The notes under the pieces were generated by a model, which saw only the letters and a list, made by a program, of their open reading frames with translations, was not told the origin of the DNA and ran no database searches. DNA of 64,000 nt, taken from Chromobacterium sp. IIBBL 290-4 (lineage in GTDB: Bacteria; Pseudomonadota; Gammaproteobacteria; Burkholderiales; Chromobacteriaceae). Below are positions 16,991-25,291 of this stretch, piece after piece (within the stretch, counting starts at the first letter, position 1; every line of letters begins with the position of its first letter). The stretch spans positions 1,984,001-2,048,000 of the forward strand of contig NZ_CP100128.1 of NCBI RefSeq assembly GCF_024207115.1. The letters are read 5' to 3'. A program made the translations under genes and the position numbers.

Positions 16991-18013
16991 ATGTCGATGC
17001 CATTTGAAGTGAGGGGGCTGGATAGGGCGGATTCCAAGCAGGTGGGAGAGGCCTTGCGTCTGCAATTGGCCGCGCATCGCTTGGAGGCGTCATGGCTGGA
17101 TTATCCGGATCTGCCCTTGCTATGGGCCGACGAGGCGGCGCTGATCGCCTGCGGAGGCCGCATCCTGGGCGCATTCGAGGGCGAGGCGCTGCGAGGCCTG
17201 GTGGTGGCGTCGCGCCGCTCCGATGGCGGCCTGCATATCGATCGCACCGTAGTGGATCCGGATCATCTGAACCAAGGCTGGGGCTATCGCTTGCTCAATC
17301 ATGTCGCGCAGGGCGAAGTCCGGATCAGCGTGGATACGGCCGAGGTCAACCAGGCGGCGATCCGTTTGTATCACAAGGCGGGTTTCGTGCTGGAAAAACG
17401 CTGGAGCACGCCGGACGGGCTGGTTTTGTGGCGGCTGGCCTATCGTCCGGCTACGCCCCCGGCGCTGGAGCTGGACGCCGATGGCTGGCTGCGGGGCGCG
17501 CGGCAGATTCCCTCGCCCAATTGCGACGATCGCAGCCCAGGCTGCGCGCCGGAGCTGCTGGTGATCCACAATATCAGCCTGCCGCCCTACCGTTACGGCG
17601 GAGAAGGGGTGGAGCAGTTGTTCAGCAATGCGCTGGATCCCGATGCTCACCCTTATTATCAGGGCATTCATCAGCTGCGGGTGTCGGCGCATTTTTTCAT
17701 CCGCCGCGACGGGCAGTTGCTGCAGTTCGTGCCGGTGGGCAAACGGGCCTGGCATGCCGGGGTGTCCAGCTGGCGGGGCAGAGAGAAGTGCAACGATTTC
17801 TCCATCGGCGTGGAGATGGAGGGCTGCGACTTCGAACCGTTCAGCGAGGCGCAATACCGCGCCTTGGCGGCGCTGAGCGCGGCATTGCGCCGTCGCTTGC
17901 CTTTGATCGCGGTCACCGGGCACGAGCATATCGCGCCCGGCCGCAAGACCGATCCCGGTCCGTGGTTCGATTGGGCCAGGGCGCAGGCGGATATCGGCTT
18001 GGCGCGCGGCTGA
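16991..18013 (+). CDS. ampD: GNAT acetyltransferase fused to AmpD anhydro-muropeptide amidase
   Basis: This 340-residue protein has two domains in one uninterrupted frame. Residues 5-150 look like a GNAT acyltransferase: VVDPDHLNQGWGYRLLNHV is the acetyl-CoA loop and NQAAIRLYHKAGFVLEKRW the usual C-terminal part. Residues 158-335 are AmpD, which cuts the stem peptide from 1,6-anhydroMurNAc in cytoplasmic cell-wall recycling. Its zinc ligands H193, H311 and D321 and the catalytic pair E275 (GVEMEG) and K319 (GRKTDPG) are present. AmpD normally stands alone at about 180 residues. Recycling intermediates are the likely acyl acceptor, but this is a guess. Confidence 0.88.
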   Translation: MSMPFEVRGLDRADSKQVGEALRLQLAAHRLEASWLDYPDLPLLWADEAALIACGGRILGAFEGEALRGLVVASRRSDGGLHIDRTVVDPDHLNQGWGYRLLNHVAQGEVRISVDTAEVNQAAIRLYHKAGFVLEKRWSTPDGLVLWRLAYRPATPPALELDADGWLRGARQIPSPNCDDRSPGCAPELLVIHNISLPPYRYGGEGVEQLFSNALDPDAHPYYQGIHQLRVSAHFFIRRDGQLLQFVPVGKRAWHAGVSSWRGREKCNDFSIGVEMEGCDFEPFSEAQYRALAALSAALRRRLPLIAVTGHEHIAPGRKTDPGPWFDWARAQADIGLARG

Positions 18014-18023
18014 TCGTTGACAT

Positions 18024-18053
18024 AAAAACGGCGGCTTCAAAGGCCGCCGTTTT
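18024..18053. terminator. Bidirectional terminator between ampD fusion and kup
   Basis: The stem AAAACGGCGGC / GCCGCCGTTTT with a seven-base loop has T-runs on both strands, as fits two converging genes. Confidence 0.85.
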
Positions 18054-18069
18054 CATGATGCGCCAGGGT

Positions 18070-19935
18070 TTACAGCTCGACTTGCGCGCCCAGCTCCACC
18101 ACCCGGTTGGCGGGCACCTGGAAGAAGTCGGTCGCGCGCAGCGCGTTCTTGCTCATCCAGACGAACAGCTTTTCGCGCCAGCGCGCCATGCCGGGGTGCT
18201 CGGTGGCGACGATGGTTTCGCGCGACAGGAAGAAGGACGTATCCATCACTTCCATGGCGAAGCCTTCCTGGCCGCACTTCTCCAGCACCTCTAGCACATT
18301 GGGCTCTTCCTTGAAGCCGTAACGCGCTACCACGCGCCAGAACGAGGCCGACATCTGCACGATGTCCAGTCTTTCGTCTTCCGGCACGAAGGGGATGTCC
18401 TCGGTGCGCACCGTCATCAATACCACCCGCTCATGCAGCACCTTGTTGTGCTTGAGATTATGCAGCAGCGCATGCGGCACGCCGTGCAGCGTGCTGGTGA
18501 GGAAGACAGCCGTGCCCTCCACCCGCGCCGGCGGATAGGCTTCCAGGTTGCGGATGAAATCGTCCAGCGGCAGGGCTTGATCGCGCAGGCGCTTGAACAG
18601 GATTTCGCGGCCCTGTTTCCAGGTGCCCATCAAGGTGAAGATGATCATGCCCAACACCAGCGGCAGCCAGCCGCCGTCCGCCACCTTGTGGACATTGGCG
18701 GCGAAGAAGGCGGTGTCGATCACGCCGAACACGATGGTGATGCCCAGCGCCAGCGGCAGCGGCCAGCGCCAGTTCACGCGCGCCACCACGAAGAACAGCA
18801 TGGTGGTGATCAGCATGGTGCCGGTCACTGCGATGCCGTAGGCGGCTGCCAGGCTGGACGAGGTCTTGAAGGTCAGCACCACCACCAGCACGGCCACCAG
18901 CAGCGCCCAGTTGATGAAGGGCATGTAGATCTGGCCGATTTCCTTTTCCGAGGTGTGGCTGACGGCCAGACGCGGGCAGTAGCCCAGCAGCATGGCCTGG
19001 CGGGTCAGCGAATAGGCGCCGGAAATGACCGCTTGCGAGGCGATGACGGTGGCCAGCGTGGCCAGGCCTATCATGGGCAGCAGCGCCCAATCGGGCGCGG
19101 CCAGGAAGAAGGGGTTCTTGATGGCGGACGGGTCGCGCATCAGCAGCGCGCCTTGGCCGAAGTAGTTCAGCGCCAGGCCGGGCAGCACCAGGCCGAACCA
19201 GGCGCGGCGGATGGGCTTGTTGCCGAAGTGGCCCATGTCGGCGTACAGCGCTTCGGCACCGGTCAACGCCAGCACCACCGAGCCCAGGGTCAGGAAGGCG
19301 TGGAAGCCGTGCTGGGTCAGGAAGCTGACCGCGTGCCAGGGATTGAGCGCCTGCAATACGGCCGGCTGCTGCATGATCTGGTTCAGGCCGATGATGCCGA
19401 GAATGGCGAACCAGACCGTCATCACCGGTCCGAACAGCAGGCCGACGCTGGCGGTGCCGTGTTTCTGCAGCAGAAACAGCGCCACCAGCACGCAGACCGA
19501 CATCGGCAGCACATAGGCCTCCAGGCCGGAGGAAACGACCTCCATGCCTTCGGCGGCGGACAGCACCGACACGGCCGGGGTGATGATGGCGTCGCCATAG
19601 AACAGCGCCGCGCCGAACAGGCCCAGCATCACGATCTTCCAGCGGGCGGCATGGGTGGTGTAGTGCCGCGCCAGCGCCATCAGCGCCATGATGCCGCCTT
19701 CGCCGCGGTTGTCGGCGCGCAGCACGAAGGCCACGTATTTGACCGACACCACGAAGATCAGCGACCAGAAGATCAGCGACAGAATGCCGAAGATATTGTC
19801 CGGCGTGGTGGGGATGTTCTGGCTGACGAAACACTCGCGCAAGGTATAGAGCGGGCTGGTGCCGATATCGCCGTATACCACGCCGAGCGCAGCCAGGGTC
19901 AGGCCAGCCATCGCCTGTTTATTGTGATCCTGCAT
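18070..19935 (-). CDS. kup: Low-affinity potassium uptake protein Kup
   Basis: This 621-residue inner-membrane protein of the HAK/KUP/KT family imports K+ with protons. The N-terminus LTLAALGVVYGDIGTSPLYT is diagnostic, followed by about twelve hydrophobic segments up to roughly residue 450 and a cytoplasmic C-terminal domain. ADNRGEGGIMALMAL and GDAIITPAVSVLSAAEG are further family blocks. It stands alone, convergent with the AmpD fusion. GGAAG lies shortly before the ATG. Confidence 0.95.
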   Translation of the reverse strand: MQDHNKQAMAGLTLAALGVVYGDIGTSPLYTLRECFVSQNIPTTPDNIFGILSLIFWSLIFVVSVKYVAFVLRADNRGEGGIMALMALARHYTTHAARWKIVMLGLFGAALFYGDAIITPAVSVLSAAEGMEVVSSGLEAYVLPMSVCVLVALFLLQKHGTASVGLLFGPVMTVWFAILGIIGLNQIMQQPAVLQALNPWHAVSFLTQHGFHAFLTLGSVVLALTGAEALYADMGHFGNKPIRRAWFGLVLPGLALNYFGQGALLMRDPSAIKNPFFLAAPDWALLPMIGLATLATVIASQAVISGAYSLTRQAMLLGYCPRLAVSHTSEKEIGQIYMPFINWALLVAVLVVVLTFKTSSSLAAAYGIAVTGTMLITTMLFFVVARVNWRWPLPLALGITIVFGVIDTAFFAANVHKVADGGWLPLVLGMIIFTLMGTWKQGREILFKRLRDQALPLDDFIRNLEAYPPARVEGTAVFLTSTLHGVPHALLHNLKHNKVLHERVVLMTVRTEDIPFVPEDERLDIVQMSASFWRVVARYGFKEEPNVLEVLEKCGQEGFAMEVMDTSFFLSRETIVATEHPGMARWREKLFVWMSKNALRATDFFQVPANRVVELGAQVEL

Positions 19936-20268
19936 AAGCTTCCATAACGGTTGTGCAGCATGGCGGTTAGGGCGCCGGGCCGCGATGAGTCAGGGACTGC
20001 GAGCTTGCCGCTCTCTTCATTGTTGGCGACGGGAGCGGAATAAAAAAGCCGTAAAAATCCCAGGCAGGGCGCAGGGTACTCCAGAGTCCGCGCGCAGCCA
20101 AGCATGGCTAGGGACGGCAAGGCAGGCCGGTTGTGCAGGTGCAACAGCGGATAGTCCTTGTCGGGATAAAGGGCTTGACTTGCCGCCGTGACGGCGCGGC
20201 GCTTGGCCGCCAGGCGTTGCAAACGCTACAATCGTCCACATTGATCAGACACATTCCAAGGACGCATC
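19936..20268. other. Divergent intergenic region between kup and proS
   Basis: This stretch of 333 bases has no gene. A promoter for proS is visible as TTGGCC (20203-20208), 18 bases, TACAAT (20227-20232). Nothing else stands out. Confidence 0.5.
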
Positions 20269-21975
20269 ATGCGCGCATCGCAGTTTTTCATTTCCACCCT
20301 GAAAGAGGCGCCCGCCGACGCCGACATCACCAGCCAGAAACTGATGATCCGCGCCGGCTTCATCCGCAAGCACGCCGCCGGCATCTATTCCTGGATGCCG
20401 ATGGGCCTGCGCGTGCTGCGCAAGGTTGAAACCATCATTCGCGAGGAAATGAACCGCGCCGGCTCCATCGAAGTGAGCCTGCCGGTGGTGCAGCCGGCCG
20501 AACTGTGGCAGGAAACCGGCCGCTGGGACGCGATGGGCGCCGAACTGCTGCGCTTCAAAGACCGCCATGACCGCGATTTCGCCCTGCAGCCGACCGCCGA
20601 GGAAGTGATCACCGACATCGCCCGCCGCGAGCTGCGCAGCTACCGCGCGCTGCCGAAGAACTTCTTCCAGATCCAGACCAAGTTCCGCGACGAGCGCCGT
20701 CCGCGTTTCGGCGTGATGCGCGGCCGCGAGTTCACCATGAAGGACGCGTATTCGTTTGACCGCAGCGCCGAGGACGCCGGCAAGAGCTACGACAATATGT
20801 ACGCCGCCTATCGCCGCATCTTCGACCGCTTCGGCCTGACCTACCGCGCGGTGGCGGCCGATACCGGCGCCATTGGCGGCGACCGCTCGCATGAATTCCA
20901 GGTGATCGCCGACACCGGCGAGGACGCCATCGTTTACTGTCCGCAATCGGAATACGCCGCCAATATCGAGCTGGCCGAAGCCGTAGCGCCGGCAGGCGAG
21001 CGCGCGGCCGCGGCAGCCGCCTTGAGCAAGGTGCATACGCCCAAGATCAAAACCATCGCCGAACTGGTCGATTTCCTGAAGATAGACATCAAGCAGACCG
21101 TCAAGGCGGTGGTGGTGGAAGGCGAAGAGGGCGAAGCGGTGCTGATGCTGGTGCGCGGCGACCACGAATTGAACGAGGTGAAGGCCCAGAAAGTGGCCGG
21201 CATCAAGAACCCGCTGGCCTTCGCCAGCCCGGCCGCCATCCGCGACGCCTTCGGCGCCAACCCCGGCTCGCTGGGCCCGGTGGGCTTCAAGGGGCGCGTC
21301 ATCGCCGACCGCACCGTGGCCAAGATGGCCGACTTCGCCATCGGCGCCAACGAGGACGACCAGCACTATACCGGCGCCAACTTCGGCCGCGACTGCGCTG
21401 AGCCGGAAGTGTGCGACATCCGCAACGTGGTGGAAGGCGACGCGTCGCCGGACGGCCTGGGCGTGCTGGCCATCCAGCGCGGCATCGAAGTGGGCCACGT
21501 GTTCTACCTGGGCACCAAGTACTCGGCCGCGATGAACGCCACCTTCCTGGACGAAGACGGCAAGCCGAAACCGTTCGAGATGGGCTGCTACGGCATCGGC
21601 GTGACCCGCATCCTGGGCGCCGCCATCGAGCAGAACTACGACGACAAGGGCATGATCTGGCCCGATTCCATCGCCCCGTTCGCGGTGGTGCTGTGCCCGG
21701 TGGGCTATGACCGCTCCGAAGCGGTGAAGGAAGCCGCCGACAAGCTGTACGCCGATCTGGCCGCCAAGGGCGTGGATGTGATTCTGGACGACCGCGGCGA
21801 GCGCCCGGGCGCGATGTTCGCCGATTGGGAGCTGATCGGCGCGCCGCACCGTGTCACCATCGGCGACCGCGGCCTGAAGGAAGGCAAGGTCGAGTACCAG
21901 CACCGCCGCGACAGCGAAGCCACCGCCGTCGCCGCCGATGCTATTCTGGAGCATGTCCTCTCCAAGCTGGCCTGA
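20269..21975 (+). CDS. proS: Prolyl-tRNA synthetase, bacterial type
   Basis: This 568-residue class II synthetase charges tRNA-Pro. Class II motifs are present: [20 protein letters not shown] (motif 1), [21 protein letters not shown] (motif 2) and [17 protein letters not shown] (motif 3). The insertion between motifs 2 and 3 (about residues 225-380) is the YbaK-like editing domain of bacterial ProRS, and the C-terminal anticodon domain follows. AAGGAC precedes the ATG. Its stop codon overlaps the next start as TGATG, so the lytic transglycosylase is coupled to it. Confidence 0.97.
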   Translation: MRASQFFISTLKEAPADADITSQKLMIRAGFIRKHAAGIYSWMPMGLRVLRKVETIIREEMNRAGSIEVSLPVVQPAELWQETGRWDAMGAELLRFKDRHDRDFALQPTAEEVITDIARRELRSYRALPKNFFQIQTKFRDERRPRFGVMRGREFTMKDAYSFDRSAEDAGKSYDNMYAAYRRIFDRFGLTYRAVAADTGAIGGDRSHEFQVIADTGEDAIVYCPQSEYAANIELAEAVAPAGERAAAAAALSKVHTPKIKTIAELVDFLKIDIKQTVKAVVVEGEEGEAVLMLVRGDHELNEVKAQKVAGIKNPLAFASPAAIRDAFGANPGSLGPVGFKGRVIADRTVAKMADFAIGANEDDQHYTGANFGRDCAEPEVCDIRNVVEGDASPDGLGVLAIQRGIEVGHVFYLGTKYSAAMNATFLDEDGKPKPFEMGCYGIGVTRILGAAIEQNYDDKGMIWPDSIAPFAVVLCPVGYDRSEAVKEAADKLYADLAAKGVDVILDDRGERPGAMFADWELIGAPHRVTIGDRGLKEGKVEYQHRRDSEATAVAADAILEHVLSKLA

Positions 21976-22718
21976 TGAAACCGACCTCTTTCCCTCCAGC
22001 CTGTGAATCGCCGCGCCGGATCGCGGCGGTTTGCTCGCCTCTCCCCTGGCGGGAGAGGGGGCGGGGGAGAGGGGGCGTCCTTTTTAGGCAGGCGTTAACG
22101 CCGGTCTTGGTCCTGGCCGCCATTTTGCTGTCCGCGCCCGCTTGGGCCGGCGCGCAAAAAGAGGAGGCCTTGTCCGCCAACGTGGCCTCGGCGATGAGCC
22201 GCTCCATTTCCGACGTCAACGCGCCCAAGCTGGTGTTCGACGATCCGCGCGAAGGCCAGGCCTGGCTGGCCGAGATGTCATCCCGGCTGCAAAAGAAAAT
22301 TCCGGACCCCTGGGTGCGCGAGCGCCTGCTCACCGCCATCCAGTACGAAGCCGTTCGCGCCGGGCTCGATCCGCAATTGGTGTTGGGCCTGATTCAAGTG
22401 GAGAGCGGCTTCAATAAATACGCCATCTCCGGAGCCGGCGCACGCGGCCTGATGCAGGTGATGCCGTTCTGGACCCGCCATATCGGCACGCCGCAGCATA
22501 ATCTGTTCGACCTCACCACCAATCTGCGCTATGGCTGCACTATCCTGCGCTACTACCTGGACGTGGAGCGCGGCAATCTGTTCCGCGCGCTGGGCCGCTA
22601 CAACGGCAGCCTGGGACGGCCGGAATACCCGGACCGGGTGGTGGGCGCCTGGAAGAAGCGCTGGGCCTGGACGCCGCCTGCGGGCTTGCGCCTGGCGGCC
22701 GACAAGCGGCCGCGTTGA
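21975..22718 (+). CDS. Lytic transglycosylase (SLT domain), signal peptide displaced by a repeat
   Basis: This 247-residue protein ends in an SLT/lysozyme-like domain (about residues 115-235), with the catalytic glutamate in GLIQVESGFNKYAISGAGA, then GLMQVMPFW, NLFDLTTNLRYG and ALGRYNGSLG. It would cleave peptidoglycan glycan strands in the periplasm. A credible hydrophobic signal (PVLVLAAILLSAPAWA) begins only near residue 39. Before it lies odd, arginine- and glycine-rich sequence encoded by a GC hairpin repeat. No good start codon lies between, so the ATG overlapping the proS stop is used. The true N-terminus is uncertain. Confidence 0.83.
   Translation: MKPTSFPPACESPRRIAAVCSPLPWRERGRGRGGVLFRQALTPVLVLAAILLSAPAWAGAQKEEALSANVASAMSRSISDVNAPKLVFDDPREGQAWLAEMSSRLQKKIPDPWVRERLLTAIQYEAVRAGLDPQLVLGLIQVESGFNKYAISGAGARGLMQVMPFWTRHIGTPQHNLFDLTTNLRYGCTILRYYLDVERGNLFRALGRYNGSLGRPEYPDRVVGAWKKRWAWTPPAGLRLAADKRPR
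22038..22077 (+). repeat. GC hairpin repeat lying inside the transglycosylase N-terminus
   Basis: CCTCTCCC, loop CTGGC, GGGAGAGG forms an 8-bp hairpin, then a near copy GGGGGAGAGGGGG follows. Such sequence is typical of intergenic repeat families in high-GC proteobacteria; here it is translated. Confidence 0.5.
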
Positions 22719-22719
22719 G

Positions 22720-22802
22720 GGCGGATGCCCCGCAGGGGGCGATCCGCCGGGAGCCTGTGATGTGGAGAATGGCGGAACGCCCGATAAGACCGGGCTTCCG
22801 CC
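22720..22802. repeat. Two consecutive long hairpins between convergent genes
   Basis: Hairpin one (22720-22748) pairs GGCGGAT with ATCCGCC and GCCCC with GGGGC. Hairpin two (22771-22802) pairs GGCGGAA with TTCCGCC and GCCCG with CGGGC, one C bulged. They start as GGCGGA and end as TCCGCC, like diverged copies of one REP-type unit. They abut both stop codons and may act as a transcript end or stabiliser. Confidence 0.55.
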
Positions 22803-23471
22803 CTACGCGGGTTCAATCAATAAAGGGTCGCTGGCCTTGGCCAGCCGCGCGAGGCGGCTGTCGCCGATTTCCCATTCGCTGTCGGTTGGCAAAGCAATCT
22901 GCGCTTGATGGCTGGTGAACAGCACGATGGCGCCGCGCCGTTTCGCCTCCAGCATCTCTGTTTCCAATACCCGCAGCGAAGCCTGATCCAGCGCGTTGAA
23001 GGGCTCGTCGAACAGCAAGAGCGCGGTTTGGCTGGCCAAGGCCAGCGCATGCTGGAACTTGTGGCGGCTGCCCAGCGACAAGTGCGACATCGGCTGCTCC
23101 GCCATCGCTTCCACCGCGAAATCACGCAATAGTTTGAGCCAGCGAGCCATGTCGAAATCGGGAAACAGCTGCGCGGCCATGTGCTGGAATTGCGCGGGAG
23201 TCAACCAGGGCAGCGGCAAATCCTCGCTGCCGGAAAAGCACAGCTGGCGACGGTAGTCGACCGGCTGCGTGCGCTCGGCTATGCCATTGAGCGAAACGTT
23301 GCCGACATAGCCGGCCTGCGCGCCGGCCAGTGTCCGCAGCAGGCTGGATTTGCCGCTGCCATTGCGGCCGCGCAATTGATGGATGCCAGGCTCCAGTTGC
23401 AAGGACAGGTTTTCCGCGATCACTCGGCCAGGATAGGCGATGCCCACTTGTCGCAAGATTAGGGTATTCAT
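22803..23471 (-). CDS. ABC transporter ATPase (small two-gene ABC system)
   Basis: This 222-residue protein has all ATPase motifs: Walker A GRNGSGKSSLL, a signature in the form SHLSLGSRHKFQ rather than LSGGQ, Walker B ALLLFDEPFNALD and the switch histidine in LFTSHQAQ. It resembles ATPases of the CcmA/short ABC-2 type. The open frame continues 44 residues upstream, but ATG 23471 starts the conserved sequence and overlaps the membrane-protein stop as ATGA. The substrate is unknown. Confidence 0.85.
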   Translation of the reverse strand: MNTLILRQVGIAYPGRVIAENLSLQLEPGIHQLRGRNGSGKSSLLRTLAGAQAGYVGNVSLNGIAERTQPVDYRRQLCFSGSEDLPLPWLTPAQFQHMAAQLFPDFDMARWLKLLRDFAVEAMAEQPMSHLSLGSRHKFQHALALASQTALLLFDEPFNALDQASLRVLETEMLEAKRRGAIVLFTSHQAQIALPTDSEWEIGDSRLARLAKASDPLLIEPA

Positions 23472-24535
23472 CCGGACAGCTCCGACAGGAATGCCAGCTG
23501 CAGACCCCAGCTCAGCAGGTAAAAGGGATAGGACTCGGCCAGCGGTTTGGCGTGGGCTGAACGCAGCAGCAGGCAAAAGCCAAGCATGGAGACGCCCAGC
23601 CATAGCAAAGGCGTCAAATGCGCCGCCGGCTGAAAAAGCATGAGCGTGATGAATAAGAGGCTAAGGGTGAAATAGGGCGCGAGGCCCAGTGCGGTGGCGT
23701 GCCATCGCAAACGCCTGGGCTGCAAGGGCCAGTGGGCCAACTGAGTCTGGAGCTGTTGGCGGCTGCGCTCCAGGCTGTCATGCCATAACTTGCCAGCCAG
23801 TTGTAGCAGCGTGAAAACCAGCATCGCCAGCAGCATCTGGTAATGCCAGCTCAACAGCGTGAGCGCCAGGGCGAGAATTGGAAACGCCGCCAGCAGCAAT
23901 GCGCGCCATTTGGCGGGCAGGGTAGCCAGCGTGTGGTTGAGAGGCAGCCATAGATACAAAGGCCGGGCGCGCCATGGGGGCTGATATAGCCGATGGCGAC
24001 GGGACTGCTGCCATTGCAGCCATAGCCAGAGCAGGCCGCTCGCAAGCATCCAGCTGAGCAGGCCAAGCCCGCTTAGCCGCATCAAGCTGGCGGAGGACAC
24101 CCAGCCGCCGCGCAGCCAGGAGGTTACAGCGCTGAACAGCAGCAAGCCGGGCAGGGCGGAGCAGGCGATGAGCGCCAGTAAAATATCAGCGAGGCGATGC
24201 CAAACGGCGGGAATGGGCAAGCTGGCGAGCAGGGACGACAGTTCCGGCGGGCGCAGCCTGTCGACGCTGGACAAGAAAGGCAGCCAGAACAGCAAGGCAT
24301 AGCTGGCGATCAGCAGGGGGAAAGGCCAGCCGCGCAACGCGGGCAGCCAGAAAATCGCGGCGTCGCCGCCGTGCGCCAACAAATAGAAATAGGCCAGCGC
24401 AGGCAAAAACAACCACCAGACCCGGCGGCGCAGCAATTCGGCTAGCGAATGGCGAAAGGCCTGCCAGCGCAGGCCCAGATAGCAGACAAACATGCGGAAA
24501 GCGGACGCTAGGGAAAGAGACAGCTTTTCATGCAT
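23468..24535 (-). CDS. Polytopic membrane protein, partner of the ABC ATPase
   Basis: This 355-residue, very leucine- and tryptophan-rich protein has about eight hydrophobic segments and no soluble domain. I do not recognise a named family. Its four-base overlap with the ATPase gene makes it the probable permease of that ABC system. The start ATG at 24535 follows closely after the MarR gene on the same strand (22 bases), but that gene has its own promoter region. What it transports cannot be told. Confidence 0.7.
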   Translation of the reverse strand: MHEKLSLSLASAFRMFVCYLGLRWQAFRHSLAELLRRRVWWLFLPALAYFYLLAHGGDAAIFWLPALRGWPFPLLIASYALLFWLPFLSSVDRLRPPELSSLLASLPIPAVWHRLADILLALIACSALPGLLLFSAVTSWLRGGWVSSASLMRLSGLGLLSWMLASGLLWLWLQWQQSRRHRLYQPPWRARPLYLWLPLNHTLATLPAKWRALLLAAFPILALALTLLSWHYQMLLAMLVFTLLQLAGKLWHDSLERSRQQLQTQLAHWPLQPRRLRWHATALGLAPYFTLSLLFITLMLFQPAAHLTPLLWLGVSMLGFCLLLRSAHAKPLAESYPFYLLSWGLQLAFLSELSG

Positions 24536-24557
24536 GTCATGGGCATGTCAATGCGAC

Positions 24558-25055
24558 TTAGTCTTCTTGCGACTGCAGCATCTTCTTCAGCAGGCCGGCC
24601 AGCGTTTGGCGCTCTTCCTCGCTGAGCATGTCCAGCAACTCGGCCTCTGCGGCCAAGTGATGGCCGGCGGCGTCTTCTATCACCTGGAAGCCTTTGGGCG
24701 TCAAGGTGACGATCACGCCGCGGCGGTCGTCCGGATCGGGCGAGCGGCTCACCAGTGCGGCCTCTTCCAGCCGGTTGATGCGATTGGTCAGCGCGCCGGA
24801 GGAAATCAGCACCATGCCTTGCAGCTGGTTGGGCGACAACTGATACGGTTCGCCGCCGCGGCGCAGGGCCGCCAGCACGTCGAATTCGCCTACATTGAGA
24901 TTATGGCGTGCCAAATCCTGCAAAACCCGGCGGGTGATGAAGTATTCCATCCGCACAATGCGGCCGATCACTTCGGTGGCGGAGGTGTCGAGGTCGGGGC
25001 GGACTTCGTTCCACAGGGCGACGATACGGTCAATCTGGTCTGGTGCTTGCTGCAT
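24558..25055 (-). CDS. MarR-family regulator, possibly urate-responsive (HucR/PecS-like)
   Basis: This 165-residue winged-helix regulator has DNA-binding helices around LSPNQLQGMVLISSGALTNRINRLE and the wing in DPDDRRGVIVTLT. It has an extra N-terminal helix with W15 (ALWNEVRPDLDTS) and an aspartate, D59, in NVGEFDVLAAL. These resemble the Trp and Asp used by HucR/UrtR proteins to bind urate. It is divergent from guanine deaminase, and mirrored 17-base sites lie between them. Urate sensing is inferred from these residues and the neighbour. Confidence 0.85.
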   Translation of the reverse strand: MQQAPDQIDRIVALWNEVRPDLDTSATEVIGRIVRMEYFITRRVLQDLARHNLNVGEFDVLAALRRGGEPYQLSPNQLQGMVLISSGALTNRINRLEEAALVSRSPDPDDRRGVIVTLTPKGFQVIEDAAGHHLAAEAELLDMLSEEERQTLAGLLKKMLQSQED

Positions 25056-25121
25056 GCTGCGGGTTCCAATCCAAAGAAGGCAAACGCGATCGGGCGCAAG
25101 AGTATCACGACTTGAAAATAT

Positions 25122-25242
25122 ACTATCTTCATGTAAAGGAAAAGCGGCATCGCCGTGAAACTTGCGTTTGATCAGCTTGACTTGCCCTGCCGCGATGATC
25201 GGCGTTATAGTTACATGTGAAGATTCTTTATATGAAGATAGT
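25122..25242. promoter_or_regulatory. Mirrored 17-base operator copies between MarR and guaD genes
   Basis: ACTATCTTCATGTAAAG at 25122-25138 recurs in inverted orientation at 25226-25242 with one mismatch. A partial third copy, TTACATGTGAAGAT, starts at 25211. One copy lies near each gene, the arrangement expected if the MarR protein controls both. Confidence 0.7.
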
Positions 25243-25291
25243 TGACGAGTAAACCGTCAAACCAAGGCCGCGGACGCGGCGGGAGCAGAGC

